In this document: positions 42,728-53,833 of the stretch, in pieces | Layout of the letters: every line of letters begins with the position of its first letter | How positions within the stretch are numbered: position 1 is the first letter of the stretch | Source: Pinguiococcus pyrenoidosus | Lineage: Eukaryota > Sar > Pinguiophyceae > Pinguiochrysidales > Pinguiochrysidaceae | Assembly: GCA_019677205.1 (NCBI GenBank) | Contig: JAAMXY010000040.1 | Location: forward strand, 124,001-188,000 | Length of the DNA: 64,000 bases | Direction: 5' to 3' | Made by a program: the position numbers and the translations under genes | The notes under the pieces: generated by a model | What the model was told of the DNA's origin: nothing | The model's input: the letters and a program-made list of their open reading frames with translations, nothing else | Database searches by the model: none

Positions 42728-45700
42728 ATGAGCGCCGCCAAGCTCGAGACCGACCTGGTGACGCAGCAGTTCGTGAACGACCTGCAGAAGACAGAGCTTC
42801 TGAGCCGGCAGCCGCTGCGGCTACTGAAGGAGTCTCACATCAAGGTAAAGCGTGAAGCGAGACTTCCGCTGGGAGCACGACGAGCGCTCTCGAGGGCCTC
42901 GGCATTCTTCGTGCATGCCAGTACTCATAAGAGCCTTGCGTTTCTGTGGCGCAGAGTTGGCTTGAGAAATGCAAGTCGACCAGAGAATCGTTTGGCGATT
43001 TCGTCTTCTGCCTGAGGACTCCTCTTGGATTCTTCCAGATCACGAGGTACTTCCGACTCTCCCCGAGCGCGGTTCAGCATCCGAGCCGATGCGACGGCGC
43101 TCCGTTGACCGCTGGACTCAAGATACATGCACCACCACAGATACGTCTTTCTGAACAAGGAATCGTTCAAGGACGCTGTGCCATCGCTGCTCTTCCTCTC
43201 CGACACGAATCTGTACAGGTATACGAAACAGACATGGGCGGCGCCAAGACCTTTCTTTCACGCGCAAGCTCATCGTCCCACTGCCACGACCGCCCTAGGC
43301 ACGCTGGTCGCTGTCTTCGGCACATGGCGGAGATGATCCTGAATCGATACTTTCTTATGACGGAGGCAGTGCCTAATGCCAACCTGCTGGACAATGCCTT
43401 CATGCGAAATCGCTGCTGGAAGGCCTTGGACAGGTACCGGATGCAAGCCTTCGGAAGATGAGATGGTTGGAACCCTCGTTCTCTCAGACTCACGTCAAGA
43501 AAAATAAAATGCTGGCCGGCACCCGCAGCACATTTTCTTCCGCAGACGTGCAAGCGATCATGGGGAAGTACTCTGCGCAGCATCAAGACGATTACGAGGT
43601 TGATAGCAGCAGCAGCATTCTTCCGGTATCGCATTGACGGATGGTTTGGGGCCTCCTTCCTGTTGCCTTAATCGATTGGCGTCGCTAGGTCAAGGCAGCG
43701 TATGCCGAGGAGGTGAAGGAACTGGTCAGCTCCAAGCTGAAAGAGAAGGCACGCTTCGACGGACAGGAGTTCCACGAGATCGAGCTTGCCGTGCTGACAT
43801 GGCTCTACAAACTGGGCCTCCCCGAGGCCTTTCTGAATGACACGATGTACATCGAGCTGATGCAGTTCCTCGAGAAGAGGCGCCACAAAATCGACGAGAG
43901 CGACTTTCTCTTCTATCGCCGACTGGGGAAAGGTAGGAAGCACCTCGAAGAGAAGAATCAAGCCCCCAAAAGGCAGCAGCTTCATGGATCGCGGTGCCCC
44001 AGGCGGCTACGGGACAATCCTTGCTGCGAAGCGATCGGAGACGGGGTTCAGCTTTGCGCTGAAATATCTAAAGTAAGACTCCTGGCAAGGACAACGTAGC
44101 GCAGAGGACGCTGTGAGTGCAACTGACGGAGGTGCAGATTGACGACCAAGGGCAGGACGCATCAAATCATGGCGTCGGCGACGCAAGAAATCAGCGTGCT
44201 GAAGAAGATCGTACGGTGCGTTCCTGAAGTGCATCGGCATCTCCCCCTGCTCTTCCGCATATCTCTTGAAACCTGAAGTGTGTGCGTCGGCACAGGAACG
44301 ATTTCACCGTGACCATGCATTTCTCCTTCGCGACACCGTCAAGCGTCGTGATTGGCTTGGAACTGTGCTCGGGCGGCGACCTGAAGTACCACGTCCAGAA
44401 GGGCGGCGCCTTCTCCGAGGTTTGTACAGCTTTCGAGTCAAGCACCCCTGCCTAGCCTGCGAGATGCTAAGCAGAAGCAACAGGAGCTGTCGATCTACCA
44501 TGCAGCGCGAATTGCGATGGGAATATCGTTCGTCCATCACAGCGGGTAGGGCTCGCGCCAGTGCAGCTTTGCTTTCGTATCGGCGGATGCTCATCGTCTC
44601 GCGTTTGCAGATACGTCCATCGTGATATCAAGCCTGCCAATGTGCTGCTGGACGAACGGGGAAGGTACGTTATCTTGCCCCGCCGCGACTGCGATTCTCA
44701 AGGATCGTTCCCAAGAAGCTCACGACCCTCGATGATCCTTGGCAAACAAAGATCCAAGCTGAGCGACTTCGGCCTCGCGAAGCCACTTGAGAAGGGAGCC
44801 TTTCGGAAAGGCATCGCCGGCACCTACGGTCCGTGTCATCACATTGCCGCACCACGAGTCCTCGACCAGGTCGTCTCAAGCTGGGTTCCCCTAGGATACA
44901 TGTCTCCAGAGATGCTTCAAGGGCAGCTGTCCAACCCGAACGACGGCCTTTACAGTCACGAAACGGACTGGTACGGCAAAGCGGCTGAGTTCGCGAGTCC
45001 ACGAGACTTGAGCTTCCTCTCCACCACAGGTTCTCCTTCGGCTGCCTGGTATACTACTTGTGTCACGGGCATGCGGCGTTCAAGCTCGAAACGGGAGACG
45101 ATGCAACCGGTACGCAGCAATGAAATGACGCGAGGGGACACTGGACGAGATGGACGAGACTCTCTCACACAGAGTTGAACGGGACCAGACATCTCCGAGA
45201 ACGCGCGATTCAAGGCATTTCGAGACCTCACGATCGCCAGCGAGCCGGAGTACAACGAGAACAAGGTATCGCCGAGGATGAAGGCGTTCCTGGAGAGTCT
45301 CCTTCACAAGGATCCCGGGAAACGTCGAGGTCACGGCGGCGTCACGGAGGTACTCCACGCGACGAGCCTTTTCCTTGTGACCCTTCCAACCCGATAAGGG
45401 GACTTGTCTCGTATCCCTCCTGCCTGATCACAGGTGCTCGAGTGCCCGTCCTTTGAGGAGTTGGATTTCAAAGGCCTCGTGTGCGACACCCTGGAACCAA
45501 CGCTCATCCCAGACAACGCAAAGTACGCTACAGACCCGGGGTACCATCGACAAGCACGTCGCTTACCTCACGTTCTTCGAAGATGCTACTTCCCGCGCTT
45601 GGATCGCTTGCAGTCCTCGATCAGTCTAGGCGAGAGGACGGAAGACTTCGAGGAGGTGCGTCATAGCCGAAGGCCCTTCGATGCCAGATCCACGAGTCAT

Positions 45701-47168
45701 GTTCGGTCCGATCAGGCGCTTGGCCCGACGCTCCGACGGCAGTTCCGCACCTGGAAGAACGAGGCGATGGACCTGGAGTTCCTTCGAGTTATGCAAACCG
45801 GCTTGACTGAGGACCTGGCGGGCATCCGGTAAACGTGCCCCCTCTGCTTGTGGATGATGCTCAGCTCGTTTGTCGCTGGTCTGACGAAAGTCCGTATAGG
45901 TCGATCCTGCCGCTGAGCCCTCGGCGGGGCTCCACTGCGCGGATAAAGAACTCGGTAAACCGCCGAATGAGCAGCCCGACGGGACTGGCGAAGGCGGGAT
46001 CGCGATCTTCATTCTTCAAGAGACTCTCGTCGCTGGGGATGGATGAGTTCCAATCGAGTCTGAGGCCGTCCCAGCAGGCCAACGCCTCAGGCAGCACCGG
46101 AAAAGGCATCCCGAGATCCGTGACCGCGCCAAATCATACAAGGTACCTCCACTCGGCAGGATCTGGTACGCTTTTCTGTGTCATCGGACGCCAACTCACT
46201 GCGCGTCGTGTTGTGTCTTGTAAAGGTTCAGATCAAGCGACACCAAGCCTGAAGCCATGTACGCAGTCCCACCACCGAAGAAAGCGAGCGACCTCTGAGC
46301 TATCCCCCTTGTCCCAACGATTCTAACGATGCTTCTTCAGCGTCATCCCAGAGAATGAGTCCGAGATCGACTCCGACTTGGGCATGTCGCCAGCTGGGCA
46401 TGCGTCGAAGTGAGTCCTGCAAGGAGTCTTTGCTAAGCCCGTATTCCACTGACAAAGGCGACGACGCAGACTGCCGTTCCAGTTTCCCGAGATCGAGATG
46501 CACGACCCGAAGGAGAAGGACGAGCCTGGGAGTCCCATTCGGGTAAGGCAGCCGTGCATCGCCGACTCGGCATCGTGTTCACGGCCACGTCGTTACTGCT
46601 TGCAACAGATCTCCGGCCAGTCGTCGTCGAGATTCGTGCTGGAGCGAATCGGGACCGTTGGCCTATCCACGCAGGTGTCGTAGCCTGACTTCCCTCGTCA
46701 CTTACTTGTCCGCACCACGCAACTAACAAGGTCTCTGAGAACTCCAAGGGCCTGCAGAGTGCTTCCCGCCCCCCTCCTATCTCCATTCCCAAGTCCAAGG
46801 AGGATGAGGAAGAACAGGCTAACAACGTAATCATCTCAACGCAATCGCGACGCCGACGCTTTGGATGCTGATCGGCTCGTTGTCTTTCCCACCAGAAGGT
46901 CGCGGACCGAAATCCGAAGCAGAACGAAGGGACAGAAGAAGCGAAGGGGGCAACTGCCGCTGGGTCAACGACCGGGCGACAATCAAGAGTCTGCCGTGTG
47001 ATGTGAGCTTTGCCGACGCTGAGGTGGGCTGCCGCTCTGAAACTTGCTTCGGACGATATGGTCGCCAGCAGCGAATCGAAAGGTGGCGTGTTGACTCCTC
47101 CAAAATCAACTACTCCAGATGGCTCGTCGTGGCCCCCAAAAAAGAAAATGCGGACGCAAATCCTATGA
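42728..47168 (+). CDS. GRK-like protein kinase (RGS-homology + AGC kinase)
   Basis: I traced 26 exons giving 845 aa: 42728..42844, 42955..43046, 43123..43218, 43299..43433, 43529..43598, 43689..43932, 44003..44072, 44138..44215, 44296..44419, 44475..44545, 44611..44664, 44752..44828, 44895..44970, 45030..45109, 45189..45349, 45434..45522, 45625..45655, 45743..45828, 45900..46142, 46226..46258, 46341..46409, 46470..46542, 46609..46674, 46731..46826, 46896..47002, 47069..47168. Every junction keeps phase. An RGS-homology domain (SWLEKCKSTRESFGDFVF; LLDNAFMRNRCWKALD) precedes the kinase: YRRLGKGGYGT, ALKYLK, ELCSGGDLKYHV, YVHRDIKPANVLL, SDFGLAK, GTYGYMSPEM, FSFGCLVYYLCHG, then AGC tail TEDFEEF. 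GRKs phosphorylate activated GPCRs. The last two exons are the least certain; a stop at 46871 is the alternative end. Confidence 0.88.
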
Positions 47169-47427
47169 TCAGGCAACTCGAATGCGGGAGATCGTGACTG
47201 TGCAAGCCGGAATCCTCGGAAGGAACTTGAAGGAAAAAAAACGGCGGGACGAGGTTTACGCAGGACCCGGACTGAGGCATGGGCCAGTGCCTGTTGCTTG
47301 TCTGCGGTACCGCGGCCTCACATGAGCTGGCAGTGATCCTTGTGTGACTGATGACTCCGCACGAGAAAGGGAGAGAGAGAGAGAAAGAAGGAAAGCGAGA
47401 AAAGAGCGGCATCAACCATACCTATCT

Positions 47428-48621
47428 TCATCCTTCGGATCTCAGGCGCTTCTTCTTCACGGCCTTGGTCCAGTTCTGGTCTCCGTAATTCAACGTGATC
47501 GAGTAGCTCAGCTTATATCCATCCTTCTCCTCTTCTCTATAGCGAATCTTCATCTTCCCGTCCTGTGTCCCGTCCGGAGCGAAGGCCGTCTCACCGCGAC
47601 TCTTCGCCGTGTGCCAAAGCTCCAAGAGGCGGTCTTCGTCCGGCTTCAAGACGTTGGCTTCCTTGCGGATCTCCGCCAAGTCGAAAGCGTGAATCTTCTG
47701 CTGCGGCGTCGGCGTCGGCGTGATCTCGTCCGGATTCAGGGTCTTGACGATCCGCTTGGTCTTGTTGTATCTCGCGCCCGAGGTGAAGGTCGGCGCGGTG
47801 GATCTGCCTTTGCTCGGCGCGGGATTCGCCGCAGGTCGACTCTTCAAGAACATCTTCACCTCTCGCTTCTCGTTCTTCAAGTTGGACGTCGGTGCAGGTA
47901 CCGCAGCCCTCTGACTAGTCGTCGGAGGAGACGTGAACTGCGTCGCGAAGTCCAATCGCGTGTCCTTGCGCGGGACGCAGTGCCGATGCGGCACCGCCAA
48001 GAACGGAGTGCCCTTTGCCGGCAGCTGCTTCATCGCGTAGCTTTCTAAGACCGTCGCGGCCACGTCGTCTGGCGGTGGCGTCTGGATCATCTGCCAGATT
48101 CGGCTGCACATGGGGTCCGACAGCGCCACGGGGTTGGCCGCGTAGACTCCGACGGCCGCGCCGACTCCAAAGGCCGTGGCCGCGTCCGGCGTCTCTTCTC
48201 GAGAGGTAATGGCCTTGCGGATACCGCCCTCGATGGCGGCCACAAGGCGTCGAATCGGGAGGTGGAGCACCTCATCAAGATCGCGCACGCTCTCCTTCTC
48301 CTCACCCAAGAGCCGCTTCCGCGCGAAGCCGGATGCGGCGATCACCCACGCGTCGGAGTCTCTGTCCGCCTCGTCGAAGACCCCGCGGCAAGCGTCGCGC
48401 AGCTGCCCGGGATTGACGAGCTTCGCGTTGCCACCGGGGTCCTTTCGAGCGTGCGGATCCACGACTTCGCGGCGGAGACAGGCCAAAGACAGGAGCAGCC
48501 GGAGCTTGAGGCCCACTTCCAGCGTCTGGAATCGGCTCGCGACGCCGCGAAGCTCGTCCGCGCTCAGCGCAGTGCTCACGAGGGAGAGCGACTGCCATGG
48601 CCGACTCAAGCGAGACTCCAT
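47428..48621 (-). CDS. NELF-A-like (HDAg domain) transcription elongation factor subunit
   Basis: One exon; I start at the ATG at 48621 (397 aa) rather than the frame's upper limit at 48747, because the upstream part is basic leader-like. The N-terminal half is helical and resembles the NELF-A/HDAg domain: VSTALSADELRGVASRF, LEVGLKLRLLLSLACLRRE, FDEADRDSDAWVIAASGFA and DEVLHLPIRRLVAAI. The C-terminal half is basic and Pro-rich with GARYNKTKRIVKTLNPDE and KIHAFDLAEIRKEANVL, ending in KAVKKKRLRSEG, a possible nuclear signal. NELF pauses RNA polymerase II in animals. The match is at pattern level only; a more general nuclear helical-repeat protein is possible. Confidence 0.55.
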   Translation of the reverse strand: MESRLSRPWQSLSLVSTALSADELRGVASRFQTLEVGLKLRLLLSLACLRREVVDPHARKDPGGNAKLVNPGQLRDACRGVFDEADRDSDAWVIAASGFARKRLLGEEKESVRDLDEVLHLPIRRLVAAIEGGIRKAITSREETPDAATAFGVGAAVGVYAANPVALSDPMCSRIWQMIQTPPPDDVAATVLESYAMKQLPAKGTPFLAVPHRHCVPRKDTRLDFATQFTSPPTTSQRAAVPAPTSNLKNEKREVKMFLKSRPAANPAPSKGRSTAPTFTSGARYNKTKRIVKTLNPDEITPTPTPQQKIHAFDLAEIRKEANVLKPDEDRLLELWHTAKSRGETAFAPDGTQDGKMKIRYREEEKDGYKLSYSITLNYGDQNWTKAVKKKRLRSEG

Positions 48622-49741
48622 GGGCGGGCGCCAAACGCGTGTTTTCCTCGGGCGCGTTTGGGACGGCTTTTCTTTTGAGCGTTCCGAAGCTCGGGACAGA
48701 TGACGAGAATTCCAGTGTCGGGACGGTTGTGACGCGTTTGCCTGCAAGCACCTTGCTTGAATGCCGAACTCAAGGGGACTCGAACTTGATGACCGGGCTG
48801 CGCGACACTACTGATTCACTGCTTCGCGGGGAAGAGGCAGGGCAGAGGGGCAGTACCTCCGTCACAGGTGAGAAGTGGAGCTCTCGCGTTCCAGTTTCCG
48901 TGATGACCGGAGTCCGGGGTCGGGAGGAAGGCCAATCCGAGTCGCCACATCTGCATGGCCTTGCCCTGCAGATGCAGAGGATAGCAAAACTGGAAGCGAG
49001 GTCGACCGGCCAGAGATTTGTCTGCCTGTGGAAAGGGCGTCCCGCGGAAGAACACCAGGTAGCGCTGCAGATGCTGGCATGGGATTGGCTCGGTACGCTC
49101 ATGATTGCAGCGCTTGACTTTCTGTCCCATAGGTTAATCGTCGTAGCAGTCCGCCCTGGCGCCAACGACTGATGCGTGGGCGGTTGCCTGGTGCTCGCAT
49201 ACACTTGTCGCATAGGATCTGACTCGGCTGGGCAGTTGATCCTCGAATGGGCACGTCCATCGGTTTCCGCCGAACGTGGAGGAACAGTCCTGAAGAATTT
49301 GATCCTGCCATGGTAAAGAGCGCGAACGCCTGCGCTTGCTCCGAAGTCGGGGAGACGTTTAGGTGCGCCAAGACCATTCCAAATTTTACTTGTTTGAGTT
49401 CCCATGGGAGCAAGGGAACAGAGTATGGGAGGGGCGAATGTTGGGGATGTTGCCCGAGGCAAGTGGAAGCAAGCTACCGTCCTCTTTTTCCTGGCCAACG
49501 TTGCAATAGGCCACGTCTATTGGCTTCTCCGCCTTCTATCCTTTGAAGATACCGCAGAAGCAAGAGAGAAAAAGGACGGCAGCTTGCTCCCTTCTCGTTC
49601 GGGTAAATTTCCCAACCTCTCCCCCCCACGCCCCCCAGGCCTGATTCCCTCGATGGGAGACGTCTTCCGCCGCTGGGACAACTCCGCAGAGGTCGGATTC
49701 CGCAGTGTTCCGCACCGCGCCCGGCGTCGCCTGTGAGGAGC
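48622..49741. other. Divergent intergenic region
   Basis: About 1.1 kb without a recognisable gene. A short frame from ATG 49652 to 49736 (MGDVFRRWDNSAEVGF) ends in a GTGAGG-like donor and could be an alternative first exon of the next gene. Confidence 0.45.
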
Positions 49742-50916
49742 ATGCACGACGATGATAAGCCGCTGGCCATCGTGGCCGCGGTTTCTCTCGTGTCGCTAGG
49801 TAACTTGTGGCGTGCGGCGACGAGGAGAGCGATCTGAATTGACGATTGACTCTCGTATGCCGACTCCTCCGAAGCATTCATACAGCCGCTGCTCGTGTAC
49901 GACGCAGTGGAGTTCGGCTTCGATCTCCACGCGTGGCCCATTCTCTTCTGCATCTACGACGCCACGCTGGTTCCGTTCTTCATCGGCGTGACCATATGGC
50001 GCATTTCTCTCTACTGGGCCTGGGCGAGTATCATTCTCAGCACGATTTCCTTCCTCGCCTTTATCCTCATGGTACGCGCACCGCCTGTCCTGACTTGACC
50101 TCGACTGGTCCCGTCGGCGAGATCAAAGGCTGCCACGGGCTCGGACGACTCATCACGAGGCTGATCTAGGTACACAGCGTCCCCCTCGGCCTCATCACGT
50201 GCTGCTGCGCAGAGGACTTCTGCTTCGCGCGGCCGGAGTACCGGCCCCATGAATTCTGCGAAGCGCGACGGGACGCGTTCAGCTGTGACGACGACCGCTG
50301 GCGCTTCACGCTCTACTGGATCGGCATCATCATTCTCATCTTCATGCAAGCCTTTCGGCTTTTCTTGACCTGGAATCACCGGGTACGTACCAGACAGAGC
50401 GCCGCCTGGATCTTCAGCGTCGCCACCGCTGACTCCGCCTCTCGCGTCCTGCAGCTTCGCCTCTCTCGCGACCGCAGCGCGGTCATGCAGTACTACAGCA
50501 AGGCGCACAAGGCAGGACCGTCCATGATCGGACCCGGTCCGACGCCGACGCCGCGCGTGACGCCGCGGACCCCCAGCGGCCGGACGCCTCGGCACACCCC
50601 CCGGCACACGCCGCGCCACACCCCGCGACACCCCAGCGCGACGCCACGCAACAGAGACTCCGGGCTCTCCGCCTCGACGCCGCGCTCGTCGATAGGAGTG
50701 GGACGACCGCCGCGATCATCGATCCGAACTCCCCGACCTCGCGCGTCGCTGGAGGAAGTGAAGCAGGAGCCCGCGGAGGAACGGAAGATGACCAAGAAGG
50801 AAGCTTTTGCGCTTCGAGGTGGCTTGGTTCCGCTTGAGATGAGAAGCGTAGATGAAGAGTCGCCGTGGCAGACAGTGCATCTGGTGTTGGAGGACGAAGA
50901 CGAGGACGCGCACTGA
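49742..50916 (+). CDS. Small membrane protein with TPRH-repeat cytosolic tail
   Basis: Four exons, 49742..49799, 49875..50071, 50170..50382 and 50455..50916, give 309 aa, phases consistent. Four hydrophobic segments: LAIVAAVSLVSLAFIQPLLV, AWPILFCIYDATLVPFFIGV, SLYWAWASIILSTISFLAFI and FTLYWIGIIILIFMQAFRLF. A Cys-rich luminal or cytosolic loop (TCCCAEDFCFARPEY, EFCEARRDAFSCDDD) lies between helices 3 and 4. The C-terminal tail is basic and contains a TPRHTPRHTPRHTPRHP run plus Ser-Arg-Pro repeats, then an acidic end. The family is not recognised; the tail looks like a phosphorylation target or microtubule/RNA-binding segment. Confidence 0.72.
50575..50640. repeat. 12-bp CGGCACACCCCG-type coding repeat
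   Basis: Four units encoding TPRH in the membrane protein's tail. Confidence 0.85.
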
Positions 50917-51399
50917 AGTCGAAGGAGGTCTCGCTAGTTCACATGTATATCAAGTTTTTGGTGCATTTGCAGCAGGCTAGACCCACTGGGAGACACCCGA
51001 GGGGAGGCCTCGTGTCCTCAGAACGGCCCCGGTGCCAGGCTATGATTCTTGCTTGCGGGAAACCACCGACGATCACAGGACGCGCCACACACCCGCAGCG
51101 ACAAGCTAAGCTGCGACTCGACCAAAACTTCTTCGCAGACAAGAAACATCCGCGAAACCCTGCGCCGGAGAACCGCATTTGGCACCAAGCTTCGCCGATG
51201 CTGCACATTTGTGTCTGTGGCCTTTGGGCGGAGCAGGCTTGTCAGCTTCGGGCTGGGCCGACGCGTCGAAGGCTGCCGGTTTCTCCAAGCGCCCCGGTGT
51301 CGACCCGTCTCAAGCATGCGTAGCATGAAGTATCGCCCCAGATGTCGTCCGGCGTTCTTCAAGGCGCTTAACGGATCTTCCTGTATATCCTGGAAGTAC
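50917..51399. other. Intergenic, convergent genes
   Basis: No gene with support; frames on both strands are shadows without family similarity. Confidence 0.5.
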
Positions 51400-51693
51400 C
51401 TACATGAAGTTCAGGTGCGTTTGCTCCTCCCCCTGAAACATCCACTCGGTCCGATCCAGGTAATCCAACTCCTGCTTCAGCGCCGCTTTCACCGAGCTCA
51501 CGAGCTCCTTGTCCATGTCGCCCACGCTCTGGTCAGCGCCCGCGCCCTGCGCCTCCAGCTCCATCTGCAGATCCGAGAGATCCTCCGACGCGCGCACTCG
51601 CGACATGCGCACTCCGGCAACCGACTCCATCGCGCTCGCGAGCGATCGCGGCTCGGCCACCAGGGGCGCCAAGCGCTCTTCCCGCTGCGCCAT
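51400..51693 (-). CDS. Small helical protein, unknown
   Basis: 97 aa from the ATG at 51693. Composition is that of an alpha-helical, acidic protein: MAQREERLAPLVAEPRSLAS, RVRASEDLSDLQMELEAQG and a distinctive C-terminus VKAALKQELDYLDRTEWMF followed by QGEEQTHLNFM. I do not recognise a family; the WMF-containing end looks conserved in style. It is divergent from the next gene with only 107 bp between start codons, so they probably share a promoter. Confidence 0.55.
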   Translation of the reverse strand: MAQREERLAPLVAEPRSLASAMESVAGVRMSRVRASEDLSDLQMELEAQGAGADQSVGDMDKELVSSVKAALKQELDYLDRTEWMFQGEEQTHLNFM

Positions 51694-51800
51694 ACTGCGG
51701 TCTCTGCTAAAAAGCACCTTCGAGAGCTCCGCAGCAAAGCTTTGATCAAGTTGAGTGGACTTTGGCGTTTGAATTGCGCGCGCGCCTGGGTTTGAATTGA

Positions 51801-53555
51801 ATGACCAAAAGTGACATGCGGGCGCAGCGTTTGGATCCAGAGCTTTGCGGTTTGAGACTTTGGTTTTGGCGCCAAAAGGCGATCGAGATGATCCGCAGTG
51901 GAGTGTACTGTGGTTTTGCCGCTTCAGTCGCTCTGCTAAAGCAGGTGGCCACCGCAGAGGCCCAGAGAAGAGACACGGATGCGGCGTATGCATACGTGCC
52001 ACTCGCTTGCGTCGTTTTGGGACTGCCGCTCAGCTTCGTTCCTCCGCCGCCAGTGCCTCCAGACAGCCCCGACGAGCGCTGGAGGTGCTTCAGCCGAGCG
52101 CGCCGCGCTGCGGTGGCGCAGCTGGAGGCGGACTTTGGCGAGTCTGCGAGCCTGGCGCCCCAGAGTAGCATGACTGCGTACGCGCGGCGACAGCGAGTCC
52201 TGCTCGCGACCTTCCAGTGCGCCGAGGGACTGCCCTCCTCGGCTTCTCTCGGAAGCTTCGGGTCCGGCGCGAGAGCACCGCCGGAGGGCTACGCGGCGGC
52301 CCAGGATGTGGCCGCCATGCTTGTACCACCGGGGACCATGAAGACGCCGGATGGCGACAGCGCGGCGGTGCTGGAGGCCAAAGCCACCTCGCAGGTCCTC
52401 CATGGACTTCTCCGCGACGGTGTCCTGGAGTTGGTCGATCCAGGCCTGCTGAAGGGCGAGCGGGAAGAGAGCCAGGACGCGCCTGACGACGAGAGCGTAG
52501 CAGGAGGAGAAGGGGAAAAAGGAGAAAAAGGAGGAGGACGAGGACGAGGAGGCACCGGGTTTCACGAAGCACCAGATCCGCAGGCGGAAGAAGTCTTGCA
52601 AGACGGACCCTGGCAAGCAGAAACGGGCAGCGATGTCGCTGGACCGATGGGCGAAGCGCAGGACTCTGAACAGAGAGGAAGGTCTGACGAGAGTTTCGAG
52701 CGGCAGGAGGAGGAGGAAGAGGAGGCGGAGGAGGAGGAGGAGGAGGCGGAGGAAGAGGAGCAGGGCCATCCGAGGTCGTTTGTGGACAAGTGGATCGTGA
52801 TCAATCCGATGCTGTTCGAGGCGATGCGGCTCGTTCTCCAGGACGAATACACGCTTCAGGCTGCTGAGCTGCTGGATGAGCTGGGCAGAGGATATCTTCA
52901 GGCGACAGAGCTGCTGTTGGATCGGGTCGAACTGCATGATGTGTACGAGAAAGCAAGGGTGGTCCGGGAGCAGCTCCGAAAAGAGCGCGATACGCCGGGG
53001 GGGCAGCTTCACACAGATCACGGGGGTGCCAAAGACAAGGCGTGGACGCAAGCGAAGATCTCGCTACAGGAGTTGGAGCGGAAGCTCTTCTTCCAAGCGA
53101 CGGAGCTGAGGCGTCGCCGGGAAAGCTGTAAGGAGCGCCGTGCGGATGCACGGCGTCAGCTTTCGAGGCTGTCGAGGCGTTTGGAAGAGCGGAGCATGCT
53201 TGACGACCACAGTTTCAGCTTCGCAGACGAGGAGCAAAAGACGTCTGAGCAGCAGAGCATGCTTCCCGGTCCCATCAAACGCCTGATGGAGCTGTGGAGG
53301 CCGGAGGAACCGCCCAGCGACTACCAGTCCGAATTGGCCTGGGCTCGCAAAGACTTCTCGCTTCGGGGCGGAGAGTGGTCTTTCGGATACTTCTACGGGA
53401 CGGATGAAGAGAGGGAGGTCGCTCGGGTGCTCACTGCTCCCACCCACAGCCCCGACTCGTCCACGTCCGACGAGGCGGCCCGAGTCAGCGAGTTCGTCGA
53501 GGACGTCATTCTGGCAGAGGCCCTCGCTGGGCGGCTTGGAGTCCCTTTGCCATGA
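51801..53555 (+). CDS. Glu-rich coiled-coil protein, unknown
   Basis: One exon of 584 aa starting with ATG at 51801. The N-terminal 60 residues include a weakly hydrophobic helix (SGVYCGFAASVALLKQVATA) and a Pro-rich strand. The middle is a glycine/acidic low-complexity region with long Glu runs (GAG/GAA repeats at 52705-52765). After it comes a helical segment (KWIVINPMLFEAMRLVLQDE, LLDELGRGYLQATELLLDR, KISLQELERKLFFQATELRR) likely to form a coiled coil, then a structured C-terminus (WARKDFSLRGGEWSFGYFYG). No family recognised. It lies 279 bp upstream of the start of the next gene on the same strand. Confidence 0.7.
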   Translation: MTKSDMRAQRLDPELCGLRLWFWRQKAIEMIRSGVYCGFAASVALLKQVATAEAQRRDTDAAYAYVPLACVVLGLPLSFVPPPPVPPDSPDERWRCFSRARRAAVAQLEADFGESASLAPQSSMTAYARRQRVLLATFQCAEGLPSSASLGSFGSGARAPPEGYAAAQDVAAMLVPPGTMKTPDGDSAAVLEAKATSQVLHGLLRDGVLELVDPGLLKGEREESQDAPDDESVAGGEGEKGEKGGGRGRGGTGFHEAPDPQAEEVLQDGPWQAETGSDVAGPMGEAQDSEQRGRSDESFERQEEEEEEAEEEEEEAEEEEQGHPRSFVDKWIVINPMLFEAMRLVLQDEYTLQAAELLDELGRGYLQATELLLDRVELHDVYEKARVVREQLRKERDTPGGQLHTDHGGAKDKAWTQAKISLQELERKLFFQATELRRRRESCKERRADARRQLSRLSRRLEERSMLDDHSFSFADEEQKTSEQQSMLPGPIKRLMELWRPEEPPSDYQSELAWARKDFSLRGGEWSFGYFYGTDEEREVARVLTAPTHSPDSSTSDEAARVSEFVEDVILAEALAGRLGVPLP

Positions 53556-53833
53556 AGAAAACCAACTCAGATCATCGCCAAACGTCGCAGTGATCACAAA
53601 CTCGAACGTGCCCCGCGGGAAATGGAGTCGATGAGCGCCACCATGGCTATGTGCTGGCGTTCCCGTGGTGCGCCAAGCGCTGCGTGCTGCGTGAATGGCG
53701 AAGCCCATCTTCTAGTTTCTCTCCTTGTGGGAAAGCTCCGTTCCGGAGGGCTCCGAAGCGGCGAACGGAGGAAGATGTGCGCCCGCTTGTTTCTGTCAAG
53801 GAATTTCAAACGCGCGCGCGCCCTTTGCAGGGA

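Noticed and set aside
46226-46298. Terminating the GRK-like gene at TGA 46296
   Set aside because: A splice from 46258 to 46341 and four further phase-consistent junctions continue the frame, so the early stop is more likely intronic.
47344-48048. 234-codon plus-strand frame antisense to the NELF-A-like gene
   Set aside because: No similarity; the minus strand carries the domain-bearing frame.
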